A stretch of 64,000 bases of DNA. It comes from Rosenbergiella epipactidis (GTDB lineage: Bacteria > Pseudomonadota > Gammaproteobacteria > Enterobacterales > Enterobacteriaceae). Below, one piece after another: positions 1 to 7,645 of the stretch. Positions within the stretch are counted from its first letter, which is position 1, and each line of letters starts with the position of its first letter. Below the pieces are notes generated by a model. The model worked only from the letters and a program-made list of their open reading frames with translations. It was not told where the DNA came from and searched no databases. A program made the translations under genes and the position numbers. Where the stretch lies: positions 124,001 through 188,000 of the forward strand of contig NZ_JABBFQ010000005.1 of assembly GCF_018494055.1 (NCBI RefSeq), in the 5' to 3' direction.

Positions 1-454
1 GACCAAACTTTGTGCCTACCTCGCGAAGCGTGCCAACCTCAACGAACCCCAGTTTGCTATGCAAGCTGATCGATGCCGTATTCGTCGACTCGATACCGGC
101 AACCATAATGTGTTTGCCCTGTTCAACCGCCAAGGGGATCAGAGATTGCATCAAGCTTTTACCGATACCCTTGCCCCGCATGGCCGGATGAACGTAAACC
201 GAGTGTTCGACCGTATGGCGATAACCGTCCCAAGGTCGCCAATCCCCATAGGTGGCGTAACCCGCGACATTACCTTGCTCATCGATGGCGACTAAGATTG
301 GAAAACCAGCTTGCTGGCGAGCCTGTAACCACTCTTGGCGATTCGCTCTATCTACCGTGTTATCGTTCCAAATTGCTGTAGTGTTAAGGACTGCATCGTT
401 GTAGATCTCGGCGATAGTTTCAGCATCGCTAGCAATAGCATGACGGATTAGCAT
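1..454 (-). CDS. GNAT N-acetyltransferase, MnaT/Pat-like (3' end outside window)
   Basis: Minus-strand reading frame starting at the ATG at 454 and open to the window edge, so the C-terminus is missing. The protein begins MLIRHAIASDAETIAEIYND and carries the acetyl-CoA binding signature RGKGIGKSLM and the YGDWRPWDGYRHTVEHSVYV block, typical of the phosphinothricin/methionine-sulfoximine acetyltransferase branch (MnaT, Pat). Family members acetylate the free amino group of amino acids or their toxic analogues using acetyl-CoA in the cytosol. The gene is divergent from an XRE-cupin regulator whose start lies 63 bp away, which suggests, but does not prove, that the regulator controls it. The substrate cannot be read from sequence. 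Confidence 0.85.
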   Translation of the reverse strand, partial: MLIRHAIASDAETIAEIYNDAVLNTTAIWNDNTVDRANRQEWLQARQQAGFPILVAIDEQGNVAGYATYGDWRPWDGYRHTVEHSVYVHPAMRGKGIGKSLMQSLIPLAVEQGKHIMVAGIESTNTASISLHSKLGFVEVGTLREVGTKFG

Positions 455-520
455 AGTGGACACCTCGTTCAATATTCACTAAAGTAGACAAATTAAACAC
501 TATATTATTTATCCACTATG
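452..520. promoter_or_regulatory. divergent control region with a 9-bp inverted repeat over both start codons
   Basis: CATAGTGGA (452-460) and its exact reverse complement TCCACTATG (512-520) flank a 51-bp A+T-rich spacer. The arms contain the start codons of the two divergent genes. A related half site AAGTAGACA lies at 482-490. This is a plausible operator for the neighbouring XRE-cupin protein. That is inference from symmetry only. Confidence 0.4.
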
Positions 521-1096
521 AAAGATGAAATGTCTAGTAAAGAAGATGAAATTGTTCAGCGTATTGCAGGCAAGGTCAGAGAAGAGAGAGAAAAAAAGCA
601 TTGGTCGTTAAGTGATCTCGCCGAGCGTTCAGGCGTATCGCGCGCGATGATCCATAAAATCGAACGGGCGGAAAGCAGCCCAACCGCGACTATTTTGGCC
701 CGTTTATCGGCCGCTTTTGATATGTCGATGTCTCAGTTTCTCGCCGAAACGGATACACGAAGCGGTACGCGAATTAAATTAGCCGAGCAGCCGACGTGGA
801 CAGATCCTGAAACGGGATACTTACGTCGACAAGTCTCGTCTTGGCAGCTCCCTGTGGATATCGTGAGTATTGAATTACCCGCACAGTGTTCAGTGACGAT
901 ACCCACGGTATCTTATCCTGCCCGCCGTCAGCTAATTTGGGTGAGTGAAGGAGAGTTAACCTTTACTGAGGGCGAGCGCACGACGGTATTGTCCGTAGGG
1001 GATTGCCTTGAGCTAGGGGAACCGACTGAGTGTACTTTTCACAACGCTACCGAGACCCTCTGTCGCTATACCGTGGTGGTGGTAAAGCCTGCATAA
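518..1096 (+). CDS. XRE-family transcriptional regulator with C-terminal cupin domain
   Basis: 192-residue protein with an N-terminal helix-turn-helix of the XRE/Cro type (about residues 12-70, including SLSDLAERSGVSRAMIHKIE) followed by a cupin_2-like small-molecule sensing domain (about 100-190). This two-domain layout is that of SutR/PuuR-like one-component regulators, in which the cupin binds the effector. The ATG at 518 is used. An in-frame ATG at 530 is possible, and neither has a strong ribosome binding site. Divergent orientation to the GNAT gene suggests local control of that gene. No terminator is evident after the stop. Confidence 0.85.
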   Translation: MKDEMSSKEDEIVQRIAGKVREEREKKHWSLSDLAERSGVSRAMIHKIERAESSPTATILARLSAAFDMSMSQFLAETDTRSGTRIKLAEQPTWTDPETGYLRRQVSSWQLPVDIVSIELPAQCSVTIPTVSYPARRQLIWVSEGELTFTEGERTTVLSVGDCLELGEPTECTFHNATETLCRYTVVVVKPA

Positions 1097-1162
1097 CCGA
1101 GTCATTGGTAGGTTGAGCAGCCATCGATTTGAAGCCGCCTCACGTCCAAAGGCATTGCTCTA

Positions 1163-1357
1163 TTACGCTGCGCGAATGGTAAAGGCGGTTCGTCATAGCG
1201 CTTCCGCTTGATCGATTTTTTCAGCATCATCGAGGTGGTGTATAGCTTAAAGTAAACTTGGCAGGGTAATAGGTTGCTGTTGGGCAAGGAGTTGAAGTAC
1301 TGTTTGGCCAATGATTTCTTCCAGAAATCCATCATGACTCACGACATTAGTATCCAT
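1163..1357 (-). pseudogene. YmgB/AriR-like small regulator, two in-frame stops
   Basis: From the ATG at 1357 the minus-strand frame encodes 36 residues including LEEIIGQTVLQLLAQQQPIT. It then meets TAA at 1249-1247, continues in the same frame as AIHHLDDAEKIDQAEAL, meets TGA, and continues RTAFTIRAA to stops at 1165. Ignoring both stops, the approximately 64-codon product aligns by eye with the biofilm/acid-resistance connector family YmgB/AriR (pattern GQ.V..L......I...I..L......A...R.A). No frameshift is needed to restore it. Only the first 36 codons can be translated. An overlapping 77-codon frame (1102-1335) is a shadow of this relic. Family assignment is by recall, without a search. Confidence 0.5.
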
Positions 1358-1607
1358 ATTATAACCCCTAGAATTCTCTACAATTTTATATCAATAACTG
1401 TAGAACAAGCCTTTAATTAACTCTACTCGTGAGAAACTAAATACGTTAAAAAGTATTTCACTTAATAATTAAAGTTAATTTAAAATTCAATTAAAATCTA
1501 TATAAATCAACATCATGGTATATTAAATATAGGTTTAAATTTTAATATTTGCGAAAAAAAATAGATAAAATTAAAATTTACCTCATGAGTTTAATGAGGT
1601 TATAGAT

Positions 1608-2981
1608 ATGTTCACTCTTTTAAAATCCCAATTAGCGCTTCTTCGCCCGAGTGAGCAACCTGATTATATTTTACGCTTTTTAATTTCCCAGGTTGAACAA
1701 GGTCATCTTGCCTCTGGGTATAAACTTCCCTCTGTACGGGCGTTGTCTTCTCAACGACAAATTAATTATGCCACCGTTCAAAAAGCCTACCATCAATGTA
1801 AATTGGCAGGCGTTATCACCTCGCGTCCCGGAAAAGGCAGTTTTATTAGCCGCCGAGGTATCGTTGAAGCGCTACAGAGCAGCCACGACTTAACGTCGAT
1901 GAATTCGCCCCTTAGCGAGCACTCTGAGGAGCTGTCGTTAGAATTAAAACAGCAAGCGATCTCCTCAATCTATGACTATGATTTTCGGACTATTTTTCGC
2001 TATCACTCGACACTCGATAATCTTGATATCCGTCAAACCGGCCTAGAATGGCTAGGTAAAAAGATCCTGCAGCCCTCGGTGAATCGTATTTTACCTTGCG
2101 CGGGGATTCATGAAGGATTGTTGGCGCTATTTATTCTGCATCAGAAAAAAGGGACGATTGCGCTCCCCCAGTATTTCTATTCTGGATTAAAGTCGATCGT
2201 CCAGCTACTCACCACCCCGTATGTCACCATACCTTGCGATGAAGAAGGCCCACTTCCCGATGCCTTAGCGCGACGGTGTGAAGAAAACCAGATTAGCGCG
2301 CTGTATATCAACCCCAATATTAATAATCCCACCACCGTTACGCTTTCGATTAATCGTCGGCTGGCGTTAGCGGAAGTCGCCAAGCGCTATCACCTATCGA
2401 TTATCGAAGATGATGCCTACGGCGCCCTCGCCAGTCAGGGGATAGCAACCTTTAGTCAGATCCTGCCAAGTCATACGTGGTATTTACAGGGACTTTCGAA
2501 AAGTTTTGCGCCGGGGATGAGAATGGCGTGGGTCTATGGGCCGTCAGAGGGTGATACACATCAACTTTGCCAGGTAATGGCAGCGTTAAAAGTGAGTGAT
2601 AATCCCCTGACTCATCAGATCGTTAATAAGTGGGTGATGTCTGGCGTCGCCCAGCGCACGGCAGAAGAAACGCTGAAAACGACGCGGGTACGAGTAAAGT
2701 TATTTCGTCGCTTATTCCCCGATGATCGCTATCAAATCTCTGACGATGGCTTTCATGTCTGGTTTAGCCTGGGCAAGAAAAATGCCTACGAGATTGCTTT
2801 CCTGCTGCAACAGGCGGGTATTTCTGCAACCCCCTCCAACGAGTTTAGTTTTGAAAAAAGCGAAGAGAGCTTTTTACGGATTAGTTTAAGCGGTTACAGC
2901 TCGCTTGCCGCATTAGAACTCGCGTTAAAGAAATTTCGCGATGTGTTAAATACCCTCTATTTAAAGCAGACCCAGGTATAA
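1608..2981 (+). CDS. MocR-type regulator (GntR HTH fused to PLP aminotransferase fold)
   Basis: 457 residues. Residues about 15-85 form a GntR winged helix (LPSVRALSSQRQINYATVQKAY), and the remainder is a fold-type I aminotransferase domain. The PLP-binding lysine sits in LSKSFAPGMRMAW (about residue 298), and the cofactor-contacting aspartate in IIEDDAYGA. MocR proteins use PLP or an aldimine as a sensor and usually control vitamin B6, GABA or amino-acid genes. A long A+T-rich leader (1358-1607) precedes it. A YlaC-like gene follows after 10 bp and is probably co-transcribed, so that gene is the first candidate target. The ligand is unknown. Confidence 0.88.
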   Translation: MFTLLKSQLALLRPSEQPDYILRFLISQVEQGHLASGYKLPSVRALSSQRQINYATVQKAYHQCKLAGVITSRPGKGSFISRRGIVEALQSSHDLTSMNSPLSEHSEELSLELKQQAISSIYDYDFRTIFRYHSTLDNLDIRQTGLEWLGKKILQPSVNRILPCAGIHEGLLALFILHQKKGTIALPQYFYSGLKSIVQLLTTPYVTIPCDEEGPLPDALARRCEENQISALYINPNINNPTTVTLSINRRLALAEVAKRYHLSIIEDDAYGALASQGIATFSQILPSHTWYLQGLSKSFAPGMRMAWVYGPSEGDTHQLCQVMAALKVSDNPLTHQIVNKWVMSGVAQRTAEETLKTTRVRVKLFRRLFPDDRYQISDDGFHVWFSLGKKNAYEIAFLLQQAGISATPSNEFSFEKSEESFLRISLSGYSSLAALELALKKFRDVLNTLYLKQTQV

Positions 2982-2991
2982 GGTGAACGAT

Positions 2992-3447
2992 ATGAGCGCA
3001 GTACAAGAGATCTTACAACGCGAACTCACACGGATTAATCTTGAGGAGAAACGCGATGATAAGCTAATTTTCGATCCGCGTTTTGTGTTCGAAAAAAAAG
3101 GCCTTTACGCCATTATGCTCGGGATGTTTATCCTGACGTTAGGGCTACTGATCTATTCGGATATTTTTAGTCGTCTCGATGTATGGATATGTGTGGCGAT
3201 TTTTGTCTTATTAAACGGCTTTTTCTTTTTCCATATCACCCCGTCCTATCATCTCGATGATATCGATAAAATTGCATGGAAAAATTGTTATACCGGTGAG
3301 TGGTATCGAGAGGTTCCAGTACGATCCGCCGTTATCGATCAGATCCTTCATTCAGATCGGGTTTCTGATCAGAGTAAGAATGAGATCAAACGCTTACAAG
3401 CGTTAGGGGCTGAAATTTTCTTTCGTGATTTGGCGAAAATGCAGTAG
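2992..3447 (+). CDS. ylaC: YlaC-like inner membrane protein
   Basis: 151 residues from the ATG at 2992, chosen because AAGGTG (2980-2985) is a good ribosome binding site for it; the GTG at 2983 lies within that site. Two adjacent membrane segments (about residues 37-57 and 62-82, containing VLLNGFFFFHITPSY) are followed by a cytosolic tail with WKNCYTGEWY. The LNGFFFF, DDID and CY.GEWY blocks match my memory of E. coli YlaC, a membrane protein of unknown function. It directly follows the MocR gene, so the two probably form one operon. Confidence 0.7.
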   Translation: MSAVQEILQRELTRINLEEKRDDKLIFDPRFVFEKKGLYAIMLGMFILTLGLLIYSDIFSRLDVWICVAIFVLLNGFFFFHITPSYHLDDIDKIAWKNCYTGEWYREVPVRSAVIDQILHSDRVSDQSKNEIKRLQALGAEIFFRDLAKMQ

Positions 3448-3592
3448 TCCGGCGAGTAAGCCTTACCTCTTCCCCCACGCTGAAACACTTCTCGTATTTG
3501 GTTACGTCGACAGTGATTACTTTTAAATTGCTAGTCACTGTTTGACGATAAGCTCCCGTAAGCTGTACCGCTCAACGAATTGGAGTCTTATT

Positions 3593-3778
3593 ATGAAAAA
3601 GCAGTCTTACTCGGCATTGCTACTCTTACTGGTCTCTTTCGCTTCATTCGCTCAACCCAAGGTACATAGCGAGGGTCACACTCGTCCGTGGTTACATCGA
3701 TACCCGAATCATTATGCCGATACGGCAGAATCACCCGATGAATTTTTGAGAACGCCTGTACGAGAGCTCAAGCCTTAA
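3593..3778 (+). CDS. small secreted protein, hypothetical
   Basis: 61 residues from the ATG at 3593, which has GGAG eight bases upstream. The frame can be extended to 3542 but that part has no signal sequence logic. The N-terminus is a clear Sec signal peptide (MKKQSYSALLLLLVSFASFA, cleavage likely after SFA), leaving about 40 polar residues rich in His, Pro and Arg. I recognise no family. A strong factor-independent terminator follows immediately, supporting a real monocistronic transcript. Confidence 0.55.
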   Translation: MKKQSYSALLLLLVSFASFAQPKVHSEGHTRPWLHRYPNHYADTAESPDEFLRTPVRELKP

Positions 3779-3787
3779 GGTAATGAC

Positions 3788-3815
3788 GAGGCATTCATCA
3801 TCGAATGCCTCTTTT
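3788..3815 (+). terminator. factor-independent terminator
   Basis: GAGGCATTC (3788-3796) pairs perfectly with GAATGCCTC (3803-3811) around a six-base loop and is followed by TTTT. It ends the small secreted-protein transcript and lies just before the convergent ppk2 stop. Confidence 0.8.
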
Positions 3816-3820
3816 CACCA

Positions 3821-4741
3821 TCAGTAATGTTCAGGAACGACCATATGTGGAGGCACTGGCGTGCGGATATAATCAGGCTTATGCTCCCGAGCGGGCAAGG
3901 TGACGCTCGGAGGCTCGACAGCTTCATAAGGAATTTGCGTTAATAGATGGCGAATACAGTTCAATCGCGCTTTCTTTTTATCAACACCCTGTACGACCCA
4001 CCAAGGGGCATCAGGAAAATGGGTGCGTTCTAGCATATCTTCTTTGGCCTGCGTGTAATCCTCCCATAAACGCCGACTTTCTAAGTCCATTGGGCTAAGT
4101 TTCCATTGTTTTAGCGGATCGTGGATACGGCTAAGAAATCGAATTTCCTGTTCTTGATCCGTTATTGAAAACCAATACTTAATAATTTTTATCCCACTCC
4201 GGCTTAGCATCTTTTCAAACTCTGGGACGCTACGATAAAACTCTTCAAGCTCTTTCGCGGAACAGAAGCCCATCACACGCTCAACCCCGGCACGGTTATA
4301 CCAACTGCGGTCAAATAGCACCATTTCACCGGCCGCCGGAAGATGTGCAATATACCGCTGAAAGTACCATTGCGTTTTTTCTCTATCATTCGGTGCCGGC
4401 AGTACAGTCACACGACATACACGGGGATTTAAGCGTTGAGTAATACGTTTAATCACACCGCCTTTGCCTGCCGCATCTCTTCCTTCAAACAGGATGATCA
4501 ACCGATAGCCGGTTCGCTGTACCCACTCCTGCAATTTCACTAATTCACCTTGCAGCCGTAATAACTCGCGAAAATATTCGCGGCGCCACTGTTTTTCTTC
4601 ATCACTTTGAGGATGATTTTCGCTCTCTAACCGTAACTCATCCAGCTCCATTTCCAGCTCTTCGTCATAGCTGTCGTAGAATTCTTGCAGTAATCGGGCA
4701 TTAAATTTTATCGATGTATCAAAATGATCATGTAATGACAT
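3821..4741 (-). CDS. ppk2: polyphosphate kinase 2 (PPK2 family)
   Basis: 306 residues from the ATG at 4741, which has AGGAGG upstream; a longer frame to 4819 only overlaps the previous gene. PPK2 transfers phosphate between polyphosphate and nucleotides in the cytosol. Visible motifs are Walker A GRDAAGKGG (about 87-95), the NDREKTQWYFQRY lid region (about 118-130) and FDRSWYNRAGVERVMGF (about 143-159). A single PPK2 domain with an N-terminal extension suggests the class I type favouring NDP phosphorylation, but class is inferred. It starts 8 bp after the stop of a Pi transporter gene, so the two form a phosphate uptake/storage operon behind a PHO-box-like promoter. Confidence 0.93.
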   Translation of the reverse strand: MSLHDHFDTSIKFNARLLQEFYDSYDEELEMELDELRLESENHPQSDEEKQWRREYFRELLRLQGELVKLQEWVQRTGYRLIILFEGRDAAGKGGVIKRITQRLNPRVCRVTVLPAPNDREKTQWYFQRYIAHLPAAGEMVLFDRSWYNRAGVERVMGFCSAKELEEFYRSVPEFEKMLSRSGIKIIKYWFSITDQEQEIRFLSRIHDPLKQWKLSPMDLESRRLWEDYTQAKEDMLERTHFPDAPWWVVQGVDKKKARLNCIRHLLTQIPYEAVEPPSVTLPAREHKPDYIRTPVPPHMVVPEHY

Positions 4742-4749
4742 AATGCCTC

Positions 4750-6360
4750 CTAAAAGTGAGAAAAAAGCGTAAACAGCAGTGCAGAAAGTAATATTGAGGC
4801 GGGCAATGTCAGCACCCATGCCATCACCATATTGCGAAGGATCGTTGTTTGTAATCCACCGCCATTCGCGACCATTGTCCCAGCGACCCCCGATGACAAC
4901 ACATGTGTCGTTGAAACCGGTAATCCGAAAAGATCGGCCGCGCCAATCGTCGCCATCGGGACCGTTTCAGCACTGACGCCTTGCGCATAGGTAAGATGTG
5001 TTTTCCCTATACGCTCACCGACCGTTATCACAATACGCTTCCACCCGACCATTGTGCCTAAGCCAAGGGCTAGGGCGACGACGATTTTTACCCACATTGG
5101 AATAAAACGAGTGGCATGATCGAGCTCCGTTTTCATCGCATTAAGATTCGGTTGGACTGATTCCGGTAAAGGGATGTTGGCCGCTTTGAAGGCTCTTATC
5201 GCCTCTGCCGCGAGGTACATATCATTTCTTACGTTAGGGACGAGATGCGCAGGAATTTTATCCATGGTGCCATACAGTGTCAGCTCCCGATTAATTTCCA
5301 TGAGTACCGTGCCCAACGCTGGAAGCACCTGCTGTGTCTGGCTAACAGCAGGAGTTTGAATAAAGTTTTTTAACTGATCTCTGGCCAAACTCGGCGCTAA
5401 ACTTAGCGGGCTTTTAGGAATTAATTGCTGTCCCGTCACCTGAGCCAGCGCGGCAACTCGCGGTACCTCATTGATCGGCATAGACCGATTCAAGGAATAA
5501 GCTATCGGCATTGTGCCAACCAGAATCAACATAATAAGCCCCATCCCTTTTTGCCCATCGTTGGCACCATGCGCAAAAGAAACGCCGGAACAGGTAGCGA
5601 TTAGTAGACTGCGAATCCATAAAGGAGGTGCGCCTTGCGCAGAGGGCGCACCAAAAAGCTTCTGATTACGCATCGTGCGTTTTAGTAGTAGGAGAATAAA
5701 AGCCGATAACAGAAAGCCGACCACAGGCGACACGAGTAACGCCGTAAAGACACTTGAGACTTGCGTCCAATTTACGCCACTCCAGCCATTCTGCCCGGCT
5801 TGTATCGCATAGGCGACACCTACCCCGATAATTGAACCGATCATCGTATGCGACGAGGAAGATGGCAGGCCAAAGTACCATGTGCCTAAGTTCCAGATAA
5901 TCGCCGAACATAACAGTGCGAAAATCATCGCAAAACCATGGCCTGAGCTGGCTTGTAAGATTAAATCAACGGGTAGCAGAGAAATAATACCGAACGCAAC
6001 CATACCGCTGGACAGTAAGACGCCGGCAAAATTACACAGCCCAGACCAAATTACCGCGATATTGGGTGACATCGACCGAGTATAGATAACCGTCGCCACG
6101 GCATTGGCTGTATCGTGGAAACCATTTACAAACTCGAAACCAAGCGCAATCACCAGCGCAAGCCCTAGTAAGCTAAATGAGAGTAAACTGGTAAAGCGGT
6201 CTCCCGATAGAGCGATATCTTGGAACAGGTTAATCCCAGCGAAAATCAACCCACCTATAGCGAGTACGCTAACAATCCACAAGGTACGGTAGTTCTTAGA
6301 ACCCTCGATTAGCGAAGGACTAATAGGTCGGGCAGATAAAGGTACAGAGTTCTGACTCAT
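4750..6360 (-). CDS. pit: inorganic phosphate transporter, PiT family
   Basis: 536-residue membrane protein of the PiT (PitA/PitB, PF01384) family, which symports metal-phosphate with protons across the inner membrane. The two family signature repeats are visible: GFEFVNGFHDTANAVATVIYT near residue 76 and SFAHGANDGQKGMGLIML near residue 260, the NGFHDTAN/HGANDGQ pair. A hydrophilic segment of about 130 residues (roughly 290-420) separates the N- and C-terminal membrane halves, as in PitA. It is first in an operon with ppk2. Upstream, at 6391-6424, is a PHO-box-like element with a TATGAT -10 box, so phosphate starvation control by PhoB is plausible. Confidence 0.93.
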   Translation of the reverse strand: MSQNSVPLSARPISPSLIEGSKNYRTLWIVSVLAIGGLIFAGINLFQDIALSGDRFTSLLSFSLLGLALVIALGFEFVNGFHDTANAVATVIYTRSMSPNIAVIWSGLCNFAGVLLSSGMVAFGIISLLPVDLILQASSGHGFAMIFALLCSAIIWNLGTWYFGLPSSSSHTMIGSIIGVGVAYAIQAGQNGWSGVNWTQVSSVFTALLVSPVVGFLLSAFILLLLKRTMRNQKLFGAPSAQGAPPLWIRSLLIATCSGVSFAHGANDGQKGMGLIMLILVGTMPIAYSLNRSMPINEVPRVAALAQVTGQQLIPKSPLSLAPSLARDQLKNFIQTPAVSQTQQVLPALGTVLMEINRELTLYGTMDKIPAHLVPNVRNDMYLAAEAIRAFKAANIPLPESVQPNLNAMKTELDHATRFIPMWVKIVVALALGLGTMVGWKRIVITVGERIGKTHLTYAQGVSAETVPMATIGAADLFGLPVSTTHVLSSGVAGTMVANGGGLQTTILRNMVMAWVLTLPASILLSALLFTLFSHF

Positions 6361-6390
6361 GGGCGGTCTCTCAATAATGATATTGCCCGC

Positions 6391-6424
6391 ATCATAGAAA
6401 GTGTACGTGAAGAGATTATGACAA
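6391..6424 (-). promoter_or_regulatory. PHO-box-like promoter of pit-ppk2
   Basis: On the minus strand, TTGTCATAATCTCTTCAC (6424-6407) resembles the PhoB box. The first heptamer TTGTCAT is near perfect; the second, TCTTCAC, starts 11 bases later and is weak. A -10 hexamer TATGAT (6396-6391) begins ten bases after the box, the usual PhoB promoter geometry. Transcription would run towards pit. Confidence 0.5.
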
Positions 6425-6435
6425 TGGCCGCAGCC

Positions 6436-6453
6436 TTGTCATCGGGGTGTCAT
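6436..6453 (+). promoter_or_regulatory. second PHO-box-like direct repeat, plus orientation
   Basis: TTGTCATCGGGGTGTCAT holds two heptamers (TTGTCAT, GTGTCAT) at the 11-bp period of a PhoB box. It points towards the divergent CorA/ZntB-like gene at 6503. No convincing -10 follows, so it may instead extend PhoB binding for pit. Confidence 0.4.
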
Positions 6454-6502
6454 GTTACCTGCCTACCGTGGGCGATAGTCGGAATATTGAGAGCCTACCC
6501 GC

Positions 6503-7513
6503 GTGCGAGTGACTTATTTTTCCCCTTTTATCAATTATGCCAACGAAGTTTCCGGAGTGATCCATGGCTATCTGTTTCTACCCAATCAGTTACCCTTGCG
6601 GCTGACCGCCGAGCAATTAGTCCTTCATCCTCAGCAGAAACAGCCTAAAGAAGGCTTTATTTGGTTACATATCAACTTACACCATGCCGCAGCCGGCCGC
6701 TGGTTACGCCAACACTTTTTACCCGATGATGATTTTCTAAAAGAAATCGCGGCGACCTCCCCTCTGACACGATTATCGTTACAAGATAATGCACTGTTTG
6801 CGGTACTGAACGACGTCACCCCAACAGAGGCCTCTAGCCGCAATGCATCATTATGGGCGTGGTACTGCGAAGCGATGATAATTACTGCGCGCTTTGCTCC
6901 GGTGACGATGGTCGAAACATTGGTCGCCGAACTTCACCACCTGCCCCTATCCCAACCCGAACATTTATTGATGTGGTTACTCGCTTATCAAGAGGATAAC
7001 GTCGAGAAAATTATTCGTGAAGCAAGCCGCCACGTCCTCGATATTGAGGAGCGTTTATTCGACCACTCCTTACGGCACAACCGTACCGTACTGAGCCATA
7101 TTCGCCGTAAATTACTCAGGATTCAGAGTCTTTTAGTCCCCGAACCTGCCGCACTCTTTCGCCTCCTTAACCGTCCACCCGACTGGTTGGCCGCCGATAG
7201 CGTGCGTGAACTCCGCGAATTCACAGAAGAATTTAGCTTAGGTATTAACGATATGAGTAATTTATTGGAACGAATTCGATTGCTACAAGAGGAAGCGAGC
7301 GCACAAGCCGTAGAGCAAAATAATCGTACCTTGTATTGGTTAACTGTCGTTACGGTCATGGCACTTCCGATTAATATTATTACCGGCCTTTTTGGAATGA
7401 ATGTAGGGGGTATGCCCTTCGCCAGCGATCCCCATGGGTTTTGGCATTTACTTATCAGTGCAGCCAGCTTTACCTTATTACTTGTCCTGCTGATTTATCG
7501 TCGTACACGCTGA
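6503..7513 (+). CDS. zntB: CorA/ZntB-family divalent cation transporter
   Basis: Up to 336 residues. The C-terminal two membrane helices carry the CorA-superfamily signature in the form ITGLFGMNVGGMPF (about residues 290-305), which is the ZntB-like variant of GMN. The large N-terminal domain is cytosolic with long amphipathic helices. ZntB was first described as a zinc exporter and later as a proton-driven zinc importer, so direction is uncertain. The start is unclear: GTG at 6503 is used, but GTG at 6509 or 6557 are alternatives without better ribosome sites. It is divergent from the pit-ppk2 operon. Confidence 0.75.
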   Translation: MRVTYFSPFINYANEVSGVIHGYLFLPNQLPLRLTAEQLVLHPQQKQPKEGFIWLHINLHHAAAGRWLRQHFLPDDDFLKEIAATSPLTRLSLQDNALFAVLNDVTPTEASSRNASLWAWYCEAMIITARFAPVTMVETLVAELHHLPLSQPEHLLMWLLAYQEDNVEKIIREASRHVLDIEERLFDHSLRHNRTVLSHIRRKLLRIQSLLVPEPAALFRLLNRPPDWLAADSVRELREFTEEFSLGINDMSNLLERIRLLQEEASAQAVEQNNRTLYWLTVVTVMALPINIITGLFGMNVGGMPFASDPHGFWHLLISAASFTLLLVLLIYRRTR

Positions 7514-7645
7514 ATTCAAAATCGCTTTGTTCCGCGATGTCATTCCCTTCAGCGTTACCCGAAATTATTGATTACCGATAAATACGTGGCCTTTCGACTT
7601 TTTTAACGAGAAAATAAAATCTGTTTATCTAAAGAAGAAATATCC

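Noticed and set aside
1102..1335. 77-codon minus-strand frame
   Set aside because: It overlaps, in a different frame, the YmgB/AriR-like relic at 1163-1357, whose residues look family-like. The 77-codon product does not.
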